Assembly (NCBI GenBank): GCA_013339765.2
Contig: CM023457.1
Location: 76,023,819-76,087,818 of the forward strand
Length of the DNA: 64,000 nucleotides
From: Haemaphysalis longicornis
Taxonomy: Eukaryota > Arthropoda > Arachnida > Ixodida > Ixodidae
Reading direction: 5' to 3'
The translations under genes were made by a program, and so were the position numbers. Shown here piece after piece: positions 33,870 through 44,930 of this stretch (position 1 is its first letter; every line of letters begins with the position of its first letter). The notes beneath the pieces are model-generated. The model saw only the letters and a program-made list of their open reading frames with translations. It did not search any database and had not been told where the DNA came from.

Positions 33870-35303
33870 TAGCTCATCACGTGCAATTTCTGAGATGAAG
33901 GCATTCTGCAACTCTTCTCCGAAGTCTTTCCCTCCGAAGATGTCTTTACCCCCCAAGAACACACAGGCACGTTTCCGTAAAAAGCAAAACGTTGGGTCTT
34001 TGACGTTGAGCACGAGCCGGTCAGTTCAAGGAGGGCACCGGTCCCACGCCCCCAAGGAATGCCGCTTTGCCCTCGCGAGATGAGTGACGTTGGGGCGGCC
34101 GTTTCTGCTAAACACGTTCGTCGTGCATCACCGCAATCTGAACGGTTCGTTGTCCTTTCCCAGAAGAGCGGCCGCTAATGCATATCCGCCCTGCTGCATC
34201 CTACCCAAAGTGCGCTCGGATTCAAAGAAACAACACACAAAAAGACACGCTGTAATGCGTGCTTCGGAATCGGACTCAGCTTGGAGTCCGGTAGGAGGTC
34301 TTCTCCCGTAGCTTATCCCCTTGCCGACGCCTTTCGGCACGAACGACTCCGAGCTATGCAAGGCCCTCGGTTTGCTTGGACACTGCGAAGCGGCATTCTG
34401 CGCTTCACTCTGGTTGGCCCGGCTCTCACGGCGTCCGCCATTCGCAACGCTCACTCGGGGCGGACCGTCCTTCAAGCACCGCCCATGCCTCGAGCACGTA
34501 CCCCCGCTTTTAATATTTATCTCCTTCTCAGAAGTCGAAACAAACAAGACGAGCCAAAACAAAAACAAAACAAGAACTCTACAAGGACGCGTTAAGTACG
34601 CAGGGTGTGCGTTAAAGGGGGCACCCCTACCTACCGGCACGTACGCGGTCAGCTGTGCGCGTCGTCTGCTGCCGTCTTTGTTTATCGTCTGCAACCAACC
34701 AACGCGCGCGCGTCGCTTGAGAAGATACGCGGCCATTCTGCGTTAGGCGTCGCTCATTTGCGCGGTCGAGTTAAAATGCCTCTTCATCCCTCCTCTCTGT
34801 TACCTCCTCTCCCATCTGTTTTGTTTCGTATTCTGTTTTCTGCTCCCGCGTTGTCTTTGTGCACCTATGGTTGTTCCAGCCTTTTGTCTTCCCAGGGTAT
34901 TCCGTGATGGCGCGGCTCTGGAATCGTGGGAGCGCGCAAGCAACGGCGTTCGCGCGGGCTCACGAGGAGTCACGCTGCGTGCGTGTTGAACCCGAGAGGT
35001 GCATGGGAGAAGAATTTCGTTGTCGAGAAGGCAACAACACAAGCAGAAGAGGATGTTCTCGCGTGCGCATGCGTGTGGGACAGGCCTTTGGCCCGACCTA
35101 GACCTCAGTTACGGGAAGAAGCTTCAAGGAGGTTGAGAACGGCGTCCGTGCGGCTGAGAGTGGAATTTGACCTGTGGCTGCCTGGCCCTGCAGATTACGT
35201 TGTTTGTACCCATGTTACGCGGTCATTCGCTCAAGGACCGTTGGGTAGATTGGCGTTGAAATTTTCTCTGACGCTTAACCCACGTCTGGCGTTTTCTCAG
35301 TAA
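33870..35303. other. GC-rich segment with overlapping frames, no recognised gene
   Basis: CpG-rich DNA from about 34000 to 35230 keeps frames open on both strands (minus 34128-34736, 202 codons; plus 34321-34746, 141 codons; plus 34926-35303). None shows a domain. It may be an island-like regulatory region or an exon-bearing segment; I cannot decide. Confidence 0.3.
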
Positions 35304-36410
35304 CAACCTACTTATTCATGTAACAGCGTAGCCCCGCTTTTTCGTCTACAGAGGCACACAGGCCTTGGGAATAAGTCCAGCAGTTTCGGTTGTACCCATT
35401 AAAACAGCCATTCAGCAGCGCAGTCATCCGTCACCCGGCAAACACGCAGTGCTGCTTCAGAATGAACCTGAATGAAACGTACAGTCACAATTTAAATTAA
35501 GGTAATCGCAACATGATATCAAAACTAAAACAATAGTTGAAACTTTTCTAAGATTTACAGCAAGTATATACAGAACTGCGTAAATGCAAGCTTCTCAGAC
35601 GTCTCTTAAGATGATTAAGGGCAAAATTATATCAGGTAGGCTATCTTCTCAGTTTGTTCAGTAGATTTACGCGCATTTTTTTATCACGAGAAATTTAGCC
35701 TCAAAAGTTCCATTCCCATCACACCATGCTTTTAAGTTATTTTGTGACTGCGGCTAACACACAGTGCGGCATTTCACGGTGCGATGAGCCCCATATATGT
35801 AAAAATGGTATCTGATTAAATGAAAATGTCAACCTTAACGGATCGATATCAAATGGTGAAAACTGAAATTTCTGCGTCTGAAACAGAAATCAAACCGCTT
35901 TACATAAGTGTGGCGTTAGTGTGATGCCCGGAAGAATCTGCGAATGGCGCATGACATACACTCTTCTTCGGGGCTTTACGCGTACACCAGGAATCAATAC
36001 TCCAAATGCATTGCTACAAAAGCGATGCATGTGTCGTCTCACCGCAAAATGAAGCCACAAAATTTCGTCAAACATCCCGCAAGTGACCCACTGGCCCATT
36101 AGCTGTGTCTGGGTCTGGAAGTGCGCATATGAACCGTGTCTGCGCCTTCAAGTGTGCCCATGAAGCCTTTAGTATCAGCATGTGTTTTCTGAGTATTCGA
36201 AGAAGCACGTTTCTTGTGTTTTCTATTATAATCTTTGTTTTCATCTATTTTGGTTTCAAATCTTTGATGTGGTGTTTGTGTATTTCATCTACTTATTGGT
36301 TTCTACTGAATCAGTCGCAATAGACGACTCACAACGAGCCGACATTTCCAAGATCTTTTTTTTTTTAAGTTAAGAGACGAGAACACTACTATTTACCCTG
36401 CCTTTTTTCG
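35304..36410. other. No recognised gene
   Basis: AT-rich sequence with frames of about 70 codons. Nothing is recognised. Confidence 0.45.
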
Positions 36411-36880
36411 ATAGGCCGAAAAATCGCATGCGCGTTAGAATCGGAACAAAACCGAAACTGCCGAAAGCGGAAATTTCGTCCCACCCATCGCCAGCATCTC
36501 ATGCGCCAAACTTTTAGCAACGATTTTTCGGGACGCAGCAAGCCTATCGGCATTCACACAAATCGTCAAATCTTCGCTGTAACAGCAATTGCAGCAGCAG
36601 TACGCGTTCAAAACGAGCGGTCGGCTGAAGCGTGCACCTCTGGAGAAGCTCTCGGGAGGCGTGCGAGGCGTGGGCCAGATCCCATCGACCATGTTGAACG
36701 TCGCAGAAGTGTGGCTGCGAACGCGCTAAGGCGGATTTGTGGTCAAGAGAGCGACGAGGAGCAAGATGAGTTAGATTACTTCGAAGAAACCGCGCGTTAC
36801 AATCGGAGGTGCGTTTTTATTTTTTTTTTTTTTTGAAAAATCCGGTGCGTTAGATGGGGGCGCGTTAGAATCGCTAAATG
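36411..36880 (+). repeat. Unclassified transposon-like repeat
   Basis: GCGCGTTAGAATCG occurs at 36431 and 36861, with a GCGCGTTACAATCG variant at 36784, all in direct orientation. Between them a plus frame (36501-36836) ends in an acidic GQESDEEQDELDYFEETA tail, reminiscent of the acidic C-terminus of pogo-type transposases. A poly(T) run follows at 36820. Class is uncertain. Confidence 0.35.
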
Positions 36881-37355
36881 GGTAATAAGCAAAGTAAAGC
36901 TGCTCAACCTATTTCAAATCCGCTGTGGTACACTTGACGTTGAAGGGTCCAGCATTAACCTTCGAAGAAACCGCGAGCGATAAACTGCGTTTGACCGGCA
37001 TTAAATACCGAGTTTCCACCCGCCATGCCCTTATGAGACATGAAGACATCATTGAAGTGCGGTACGTTCGAAATATTGTCATGTCGAGTAATAAATGTGC
37101 TAACTTCCAAAATTTAAGCTGGGATAAAAATTCAGGCACCCCTCCTCCTAACGATGACGATGGTTGGACTCGGAGCTTTGTCGTGACGAATCATCATCGT
37201 CTTTACACGATGGGATGCAGGATTTTAGATCGACTGTCTAATTTTGCACGTCCATGCAGCCCTCTCCAATCCATATACCGCTTCGGCAATGTAAAAATGG
37301 AGCAATTGGATAGAGACGCTAGCTTCATAGGGCGAGGGACCCTGGCCGGATTCCG

Positions 37356-37357
<2 letters not shown>
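36881..37357. other. Unrecognised
   Basis: The minus frame 36909-37139 and plus frame 36925-37425 have no domain I can name. TTCGAAGAAACCGCG is shared with the repeat just upstream (36779 and 36961). Confidence 0.35.
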
Positions 37358-37387
<30 letters not shown>

Positions 37388-37630
37388 GTCTAGAGAGAGA
37401 GAGAGAGAGAAGAGAGAGAGAATAGAGATCGAGGTAGAGAGCGATAGAGCTAGAGAGAGAGAGAGAGATAACTTTTATCGCCGCAAGGACAATTAGCCGG
37501 GAGGGGTGGGGACCCAGGGAAAAAGGTATCCCGGTGACTTTGGCCGCCCGAGCGACGATAGCTTCTTGCACCGCCGAAACCGAACTGCCCAACGCCCTCG
37601 CCCAGTGCTCACCATCTCAGGTCCGGCCAC
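37358..37630 (-). mobile_element. LINE 3' end with (CT)n tail
   Basis: Reading minus, SAVQEAIVARAAKVTGIPF near 37570 leads through a CCCACCCCTCCCGGC stretch to GCGATAAAAGTTATCTCTCT, and then to interrupted (CT)n (the plus-strand GA tracts at 37358-37381 and 37392-37472). A short coding end, GC-rich 3' untranslated region, polyadenylation-like signal and CT tail match the other LINE ends here. Clade is not assigned. Confidence 0.45.
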
Positions 37631-37646
37631 GGGAAGCGTTTTTTAG

Positions 37647-37775
37647 AGGCGAAGCCCCTTCGTGGCTCGGGCTGTCGGCGTCTCATGTCGTCGTCGTCGT
37701 CGTAACCGTCGTCTCATGTAGTCGCGCTACTAAAACACCGGGACACCCGCTTACGCCTCGCGCTAGAACGCTTCG
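37647..37775 (+). repeat. Dispersed repeat D1, copy 2
   Basis: GGCTCGGGCTGTCGGCGTCT onward, with a (CGT)n expansion, CTCATGTAGTCGC and AAAACACCGGGACACCCG, matches the reverse complement of 15931-16101. Confidence 0.65.
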
Positions 37776-38084
37776 TGCTTCAAAGACACGAGATTTTTAC
37801 AGCAAAGCTGTATACCTCTACCCCCCAAAACGGTTTCATCTCTGTTGGCAAAAACGCCAAGGCACTCTTCCCGTCTCTCCTTTCGCTCCTCCACAGGTTT
37901 CACGTTCGTGAAGATGGCCCGAGATTTTTTTTTTCTTCAACTTCATCCGTTTTCGCGTTGCATACGCCACCAGTGAAACACTAAAGCTTCGCTTTAATAA
38001 GTAGGGTAGATGAGAGAGTGGAGACGTGCACTAGACGCTTTCGTTCTCTGCCCTTGCGGCGTTACAGGGACAACCTAAGAACGA
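37776..38084. other. No recognised gene
   Basis: TAAAGCTTCGCTTTAA at about 37981-37996 is a short palindrome. Otherwise nothing is seen. Confidence 0.4.
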
Positions 38085-38945
38085 CAACGATGATGATGAT
38101 TGATGATTATTGATGATTTCTATTGGTTTCCCCTTTCTAGCGGGGTGATGACGTGTCATCTTACCAAAAAGGACTAATATACTAATGTTTTTATACTCTT
38201 GGTTTAATTCTAGCGCTGCTTAGGAGAGGCACAAAAAACATATCAGGCACAAAATACTTTTTTTTCGTGTGTTACAGGTGGTAACTGTCCTAGGCAATAT
38301 TCCCCTCTCTGCTTTTCGTCCACCAGCATTCTAATCTTCTTTTCGTCGCCTCGACAGCCTTGAAGTTAACTTCCTCTGTGCTACCCTAAATCCTAGGGCT
38401 TCTTGAAAGCCGAATATTTCCCTCATGTAGATTTGGATGGATATCCTCGCATTCTAACACTATGTGCCGCATAGTTTCTGTTTTTTTTTCGGCAGACCAC
38501 GCATACCCCATCATTTTGTGAATACTTCCCCACAAAAGCTTTTAGTTCGCAGGCCTGCTCTAGCCTCAAAAAGCAAAGCACTGCCCTGGGAATTATCGTA
38601 GAAATTTTCCTTTCTGATGTCCAATTTCTCAGCCCTGTACATCTCTAACGACGTTTTAGCTTCCATTTTTTCTCTCCATTTATTCGTTTCTATCTGCCTT
38701 GCCTCTTTTTTGGTCACCTTGGCTGTTTTGGATTCTCCACTGTTCTTTCCGTATTTCATCGTTAGCCTTCTAGTCTTCCTTAACCACTGCGTGTCCACAC
38801 TTTTCAAGTATACGTACCTAAAAACCTTAGCTGCCCACCTACGTTGATCCATTGCTTTCAACCTCCTCTCAAAACATATTTTACTCTGCGCTTCTCGAAC
38901 TTCAAACGACGCCCAGCCCATATCTCCCTGCACTGCTTCGTTAGT
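38085..38945 (-). mobile_element. LINE family L1-like-X, 5'-truncated copy with coding end
   Basis: The minus frame 38933-38511 carries ...NKWREKMEAKTSLEMYRAEK and NSQGSALLFEARAGLRT. Past a frameshift comes CVVC...MRHIVLEC, the C-terminal zinc-knuckle of a LINE polyprotein. The 3' untranslated region (TTGCCTAGGACAGTTACCAC etc.) follows, then CAATAATCATCAATCATCAT as tail. Its 3' untranslated region is shared with the tails at 20556 and 21497. It is 5'-truncated at about 38945 and inactive. The amino-acid pattern matches proteins often labelled tick transposon; exact clade is not assigned. Confidence 0.8.
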
Positions 38946-39870
38946 TGTTTACGTCGTCGGTAAGTGGGTATACGTCCACCTATATGTAATGTAGGTATAT
39001 AATGTATGATTTACCCGTTTACATGTCGGGATATGTATATCTACACATAAAAATAGGTATATAATGTATCATATACCCATGAAAAAGTGTATCATATACG
39101 CATAGAAATCAGTGTAGACCCGCCAGGAGTGCTTACGATGCAGGAAGTCATCTTTCAAACTGTATGTGGGACTCACTGCGGCCATATATGGAACTAATGT
39201 TTCTTGAAAAACGTTTATGAGGTATCAAAGATGATACAGTGGGCATTTCTTGGCAGTCGACAAGCCCAAATTCAAGTAAAAAAATCGGAAGACTGCGTAT
39301 CAGATATGGTACATCGTGCATTACAGAGTTAAGGACAATACTCAAATACTAGATAAAATTACAGAATTTTGTCTAACAATAAGTCTGTAAATTAGTATGA
39401 CGGCCAATCGTAGATGATCCCCTTGAAGCCTACCCTTTGCGGTTCCCGAACGACTCCTTGCTCCCATATGCCGAAACAGGGCCTTTTCGCCTCCTATAGA
39501 ATATAGTCATCTATTACATCAGTGTTGCCTCCAAAGACCGTGCCGGAGTACGCTAAATTTGAGGATTTGGTGACATTTGATACACTTTAATTTTTGTTTA
39601 AAACAGCGTCCTTTGAGGTCGGAATAAAATTGATCTAGTTACCAAAAGGCGTTTTATATAAATCAAATATGTGTGTAGTCTTTGTGGTCCCTTTAACCGT
39701 ATTGTTGGCGTACTGTGGGAAAGCATACTCTTCACCCCCCTTTTCTCCCGTCCGCGTAGACAGGCACTGATTAACCGATTCCAGACTTTCTGATAGTCGA
39801 AATCTAGTTATAGTATAACAACTAGCAATTAGACCGCATTTTAGTCTGATGACGTTTCTTTAAATTCTGC
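38946..39870. other. AT-rich repeat-like sequence, no gene
   Basis: TAGGTATATAATGTATGATTTACCC and TAGGTATATAATGTATCATATACCC-like units recur between 38990 and 39110. The minus frame 39148-39345 (SIVLNSVMHDVPYLIRSL) is unrecognised. Confidence 0.45.
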
Positions 39871-39939
39871 AGCCTCCATTTTCGGAATTGAGACACATTC
39901 GGGGCAGTGCGGCGTTGTCGCTCATGGGTCGCTTGTTTA

Positions 39940-40600
39940 GTAATAATGATACTAATAATGAAACTTTATTTCTGTTCAATGAATGCAGATACAGAAAGAA
40001 AAAAACGCGGGAAAAAGCTGTCCCAGACAGCTTGACGAGGCCGCAGCCCCCCTCAAAAGCTGCAGCGTCGCGACAAAGCAAAACACCGCTATAAGACAAC
40101 CAGAAAAATAAATAATAAAAAGCTGACAATAATACATTTCTTTCCGTCGCACGTAATGAATGCCTCTTATGTCCAACGAGTGTAAAATATAAGCAAGGAA
40201 AACAAATGGAAGACATTAAAAAAAGGTTAACACATTTTCATGCCCATGGTATACGTAGTTGACGCTTCGAACATTTGTTGCCAATATCGAACATTTCTCA
40301 CCAAGTGCCTGCCAAAAAAGCCCACTAATTTCCCTAGAACAACATATACCTACGCCATATGACAGCCGGACGCAAATACGAGCATAAGCCTCTCTAAGAC
40401 CAAGCGAGCCAATGAACCACCCCAAGAGAAGCAAAACGAGATAAGGTGTCACCACCCTCTTCCTAAACACACACCCTCTCCCACGACGCTCAACTTCTGC
40501 GGGGCCCGGAATACGTTGCGCACTGCTTATCAGCCGCTCGCGCGCAATCGATATCTGCGTTGCAAGGCGCCTCATTTGCCCACCTGGCGCTTCTCTTGAG
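39940..40600 (-). mobile_element. Probable retroposon with (ATT)n tail
   Basis: The reverse complement ends GAAATAAAGTTTCATTATTA and then repeats ATT, giving a polyadenylation signal plus simple tail, as at 17329. Upstream on minus, the frames 40575-40216 (119 codons) and 40216-39860 (118 codons) run head to tail but have no recognised domain, so it may be the 3' part of a LINE or a non-coding retroposon. Confidence 0.45.
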
Positions 40601-42727
40601 AATAAAGGTGGCTTTCGAAATCGGACCAGGTGTGACGATAGGCGCTAACGTTAGCTACAGGCGCTGCAACGTCGTCAGAATACCGACAGGTGTGTACCTC
40701 CTGACGACGGATGTGTGTGTGTAGCTCACACTATGACGGCTCCACTGAAATATTAGCGCAAGGAAGGAGGTCGATTGAAGAACACTTTTAAGAAAAATGC
40801 AGTAAAAAGGTAGCAGCTGGCTGTATTAGACTCCTTGCAAACTTTATTACCCCTAGAATGGTACGTAGGTGCTGCCACGAAGTACGGAACCTTATTAACA
40901 TTCACTGATAGTAACAAATTTGTATGAGTTATTGAACATAACTATCACAGTTTTCCCATTCCAAATCACGATTAAAAAGTTTTTGCAAATCCACATGCTG
41001 ACTGGTATGGGCTCACATTAAAATGCGTAATTCTAAAATTATCGCTAAAATACCTCATTTTCGCGACAAGCCCACTGACTCCGTAAGGGGGCTTTCCACT
41101 GCTAGCTATAAAAGCAAGACGATCAGGTGGATTTCTAAGGTAACTAAGTTATACTCGCTCTCCTCGTGCATTCCGTTGGTTTTACTGCTCAATTTATTTG
41201 TTTTCAAAGTGTGATATGTGCGTGTTAAATGTGTCTATGTCGTGCTGCGCGCTCAGCTGATCCACATTGTCAAGCGTAGCGTTTTACTAGGCTATGCATG
41301 GCCACTTAGTGAAAGCACTAGTACCTGGCGTATACTGCGACGATTAACTGCGTGGTTAGTGTTCTGTTAGTAAGTGCCACGACCCTTTTATTTTTAAGAG
41401 TGAAGGAGCCATGAAGACAAAAACACGTCATGTTTATTAAATAAACTATTTTGTCCCAATAACAACCATGCCAAATTTATCGCTAACTTCAAACAAATGA
41501 CTGAGACATTAAGAAAAAACGTACGAAGCAGCGACGACACCCCAGCCATTTTCTGGCGACATCTCGACTGACGGCACAGGATCTTGTTTGTGCGATTGGC
41601 GGCCTGTGACGTAAGCCCCCTCCAAGAAACATGACTGGGATTTTCCAGTGAGGCCTCTAGCCTGTTTGATCGTACGACGTCAGTGCAGTTAACAAGTTGA
41701 TAACTGTTTTTAGTGATAGCCCATTATAAATCACTGCGAAGTTGGAAAGTTCTTCAATATTTCTTGTGTTTTTTTTTAAGAAACTTCTTTCCTGGCTGGA
41801 ATGAACCAGAGTCTCCAAAGGCCAGTTCTTTTAAACTGAACGAAGTAGTATTTTATCTTTATGATCGCTTTCAGGGTTAAAACAGCGTATACCGAAGTCT
41901 TCAGTGCTTAGATGTCCAGAAAAAATAAAAAAAGGATACGGATTAGCTCAGCTAACCTTGGATATGCAAAGCAGAAGCTTGGCTTAGTCTGGTTGAGTCT
42001 TGGTTTCGCTTGGTTAACCTTTAATGTAGCTGTATTGCCGACCACGGCTCAAAGCCGTTCGGTCCCGCGCAACGCTCACAGAGGGAGGCCCATCCTCGCT
42101 TTCATTCACGGCGAACGCGGCGTTCCTCTTCACTGGGAGCAAGTCGAGTCACGTAGCCTTAGCCGACCCAGCGGCGCATGCGCGGGAGGCTGCGGGGTTG
42201 GTCGGCTGCCGATCAGCTGAGCGACCGCTCCCATCGCGGCCGCCGCGGTGCTCAGTTAAGCAGAACATGAAAACGGGGCCTTGTGCGCAGCGCCGAAAGC
42301 GGGCCCGGCGAGTCACGTGATTCGCTTCAAGGGGTTTGTCGCAGGGAGTGTGTTTAGGGTCAAAAGGTGAACTTGAGCATCCACGGCGAAACCGCATCCG
42401 CGGGGACGAGATTAGTAAAGCTTTGCTTTAAAAATGAATTTTTACGGTTGAGACATCTTGCGAAGGAATTGGTGCCTTGGTGCCACAAAGGGATAGCCGG
42501 AAGTTCAGGAAAATTCTACAGCATTAGCGATAGGGTCGCCTCCATTGCGATCAAGCTAAACAGAAAGCGCAGGCCGCAATGCCTCTTCGTGGATATGGAG
42601 CCACAGCTTTCACGAGGATGTAGATAGTCAGCAATGAATAAGACAGACACTAAGTGCACGAAGGTGACGGGGTGCTTTCATGCAAGAAGCAGAAACATAT
42701 AGCTGGGCAAGTTAGTGCTCGGCTGAC
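40600..42727. other. No recognised gene
   Basis: The plus frame 41912-42220 (102 codons) has no family resemblance. 42050-42320 is GC-rich. No repeat partner was found in the window. Confidence 0.4.
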
Positions 42728-42826
42728 CTAACAGCGCGAAAAGTTGACGTAGAATTGCAAAACCACTCAGGAAAAGCGCTCGTTTTTTGTGCTTGTGTAA
42801 GCCTACGTCAACTTTTGGCGCTGTTA
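42728..42826. repeat. 99-bp foldback (23-bp arms)
   Basis: TAACAGCGCGAAAAGTTGACGTA is mirrored by TACGTCAACTTTTGGCGCTG (then TTA) with one mismatch and a 53-base loop. It is likely a MITE or a MITE end. Confidence 0.75.
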
Positions 42827-42989
42827 ATCTCGTTTGTGAAAGAAGCAGGCAGGTGAGCGTGTAGTGCTCGGAAAACTTTAGAATATGGATGCAGTCGGCG
42901 TAGCCGCGGGGACACACTGGCTGGGTTCGCGGAAAGAACATGATTTAACCGGGTTCGCGGTAACATGATTTAACATGTATAAAGTGTTA

Positions 42990-43105
42990 AACATGCCTCC
43001 TTGGAAAGGGGGGCCCGAACCCTTGTCAAGTGGACTAGTCTCCACTTATTGTTCGGGCCTCCTTCCAAATGTTCTTTGGAAAAATAAAGACGATTTGATT
43101 CGAAA
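42990..43105 (+). repeat. Hairpin followed by AATAAA, possible retroposon 3' end
   Basis: GGGCCCGAAC at 43010 pairs with GTTCGGGCC at about 43050. TGGAAAGG/CCTTCCAA flanks continue the pairing, and AATAAAGACG follows at 43083. It resembles a LINE 3' untranslated region with a terminal stem-loop. The body upstream is not recognised. Confidence 0.35.
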
Positions 43106-43466
43106 TAATCCGAGGACAATGTCTACATTCCTCTGCCAACTAATGAACGTGTATTAGACACGGAGATGCCCCAATGGCGAAGCTAAAAATGAAATCGACT
43201 CTTTCAAAGTGGGAAGGATGTTGAGGTACTGGCAGCGTCAAGAGCAGTTATCACAGGCTGGTGAGATGTAGAATCAGGCTAGATATAGGAAGTAAAAGGG
43301 TGAAACTAGGAAGCAGAACGAAACCAGACCTGCAATCAGACAGAGACCGGGAGCGACAGGTTTGAATGAACCTTATGATAAGCTTGAGGTTTCAATAAAA
43401 AAAGAATTAAGATAGTGTAGACATACTGAATGAAAAACTAACTACGATGGAACCAGCAGTGTATAT
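43106..43466. other. No recognised gene
   Basis: No feature noted. Confidence 0.4.
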
Positions 43467-43484
43467 TGGATTGGATTGGATTAG
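43467..43484 (-). repeat. (TCCAA)n LINE tail
   Basis: Three and a half pentamers at the 3' end of the LINE. Confidence 0.75.
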
Positions 43485-43551
43485 AAAAGACCTTATTGAC
43501 AAATTTCCTGCAGTAGGCGGGGGCCGATTTACGGCTCCGCCTCAACGCGGC

Positions 43552-44148
43552 CTAACGTTGCATCTTCTTTCGCAGCCTATACTGAGCACTAGCTCCTTTT
43601 CGGAGCCCGTGCCTTTCAAGCGCGGTGAAGATCTGCTGGGTGGCCCATTTTTTATCTATCTTGCTGGCTGACTCGATGGCTCCTTGAAGTTTCGCTGGAT
43701 ACTTTTCGAAACTGGCACTGTCTGGTTGGGTGGCGCAGTCCCACATAACGTGCCACCGGTTGGCCGGTCCCTTCTTGCACACACTGCACAGGGCCCCAGG
43801 GTATTCGTCCGGGAACATCTGATGTAACGCTGCCGGTGATGTGACCGACGCTGTCTGGAGTTTTCTTAGCCACACCTCTTCCTCGCGACCCAGAGACCGA
43901 TGTGGCGGCGGGTACGCCCGTCTCGAAAGCCGCATGTTCTTGAGTGTTTCGCCATAGCCTCTCGCTCGGTCCTTGGTCTCCGACCACCATTCGCACTCGG
44001 GACGACTCTCCACATTGGGATCGCGGTGAGTAATAGCGCGCGCCTCCCTGTGGGTCGTCTCGTTGTGGTTGGGTGTATTCAGAAAGCGTTCACCCGCGTG
44101 CGCAGGGATCCACCTGACTTCCACTATTCTTTCTTCCTGCGTAACCAC
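43552..44148 (-). pseudogene. LINE RNase H end and zinc-knuckle C-terminus
   Basis: An open frame of 198 codons. Near the start, VRWIPAHAGE is the last conserved block of RNase H (W-x-P-x-H), which holds the final catalytic His region. RSLGREEEVWLRKLQTAS follows, the conserved post-RNase H segment. Then CSVCKKGPANRWHVMWDC forms a C-x2-C-x7-H-x4-C knuckle. The frame ends at a natural-looking stop, 70 bp before the TCCAA tail. The first RNase H blocks lie in another frame at 44501-44223, so one frameshift separates them. Confidence 0.75.
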
Positions 44149-44222
44149 TCGTTCGATTATCTTGGCTGCCTTGTCACTGATCCGGCCGTCCGCTAGGTTT
44201 CAGACGGCTTCTAGCGAATCGC

Positions 44223-44501
44223 TTAGGACGGCGTCACACCATGGCTCGGCCATGCTAGGGCGACGGCGATTTCCTCTGCTTCGGTTGCATTAACACACCG
44301 CGCACTCGCTGACGTGGACACTTCCCCCGTTCTCGCATTGATGGTAACCGCTGCGTATCTGCCCTTACCGCAGTCTGCTGTATCCACGTATCTCTTTCTC
44401 GGGTCAACGCTGTAGTGCTCGATGAGGTACTTGGCCCTGGCTCGCCTCCACTCCCGGTTGTGCTCTGGATGTACGTTCTTCGGGATGGGACTCACCCGCA
44501 C
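44223..44501 (-). pseudogene. LINE RNase H N-terminal part
   Basis: VSPIPKNVHPEHNREWRRAR at the start is the typical linker between thumb and RNase H. YVDTADCGKGRYAAVTINAR holds the first catalytic Asp and EAEEIAVALA the catalytic Glu. It continues in a different frame at 44148. Confidence 0.75.
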
Positions 44502-44548
44502 GTTTTCTCGAACTTTATCACAGCGGCAACGGCAGCAATGATACTCTG

Positions 44549-44926
44549 ATGAAGAAGTTGGCGATCAAGACAGCAAGTACCCTGCGGCTGATCCAGCGCG
44601 TGTCGTCCGAGCAGGCGGGCATGCGTGAGGAACGGCTCGCGAGGCTGGTGCAATCCTTCGCTGTCACTCACATAGCCTACACGGCGGCTTACCACAAGTG
44701 GTCGCAGACGGGCAAGCACGAGATTGACACCATGATCAGGAGGTTGTACAAGCGAGCGTTGGGGTTGGAGGAGTCAACGAACACCGAGCGGCTGATGCAG
44801 TTGGGCGTTCAAAACACTGTGGACGAGCTCATGGAGGCGCAGCTGGTGGCACAGCGAGAGAGACTGGCGGGGACCAAGACGGGCCGGGCCATACTTGAGA
44901 CCAAAGAAACTGCTGAACTATCTTAA
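44549..44926 (+). pseudogene. LINE reverse transcriptase thumb, inverted piece
   Basis: 125 codons containing LARLVQSFAVTHIAYTAAYH, IDTMIRRLYKRALGLEESTN and ERLMQLGVQNTVDELMEAQL. This is the segment after the catalytic core in RNase H-type LINEs, ending TKTGRAIL. Orientation is opposite to the RNase H piece next to it. Confidence 0.75.
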
Positions 44927-44930
44927 ATAT

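Larger units (their letters stand above)
43467..44930 (-). mobile_element. RNase H-type LINE insertion with inverted 5' part
   Basis: The minus strand from 44530 down to 43467 carries, in order, the linker VSPIPKNVHPEHN, an RNase H domain, a zinc-knuckle C-terminus and a TCCAA tail. The neighbouring 44540-44930 carries the reverse transcriptase thumb of the same kind of LINE on the plus strand, 5' end facing the junction. In an intact LINE the thumb comes directly before the PIPKN linker, so the two pieces are adjacent parts of one element, one of them inverted. No matching target duplication was found. Confidence 0.75.

Noticed and set aside
34128..34736. 202-codon minus-strand frame
   Set aside because: Overlaps plus-strand frames of similar length in GC-rich DNA; no family resemblance.
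41912..42220. 102-codon frame with Leu/Trp-rich start (a possible signal peptide)
   Set aside because: The hydrophobic part comes from imperfect GCTTGG repeats; the rest is GC-rich chance frame.
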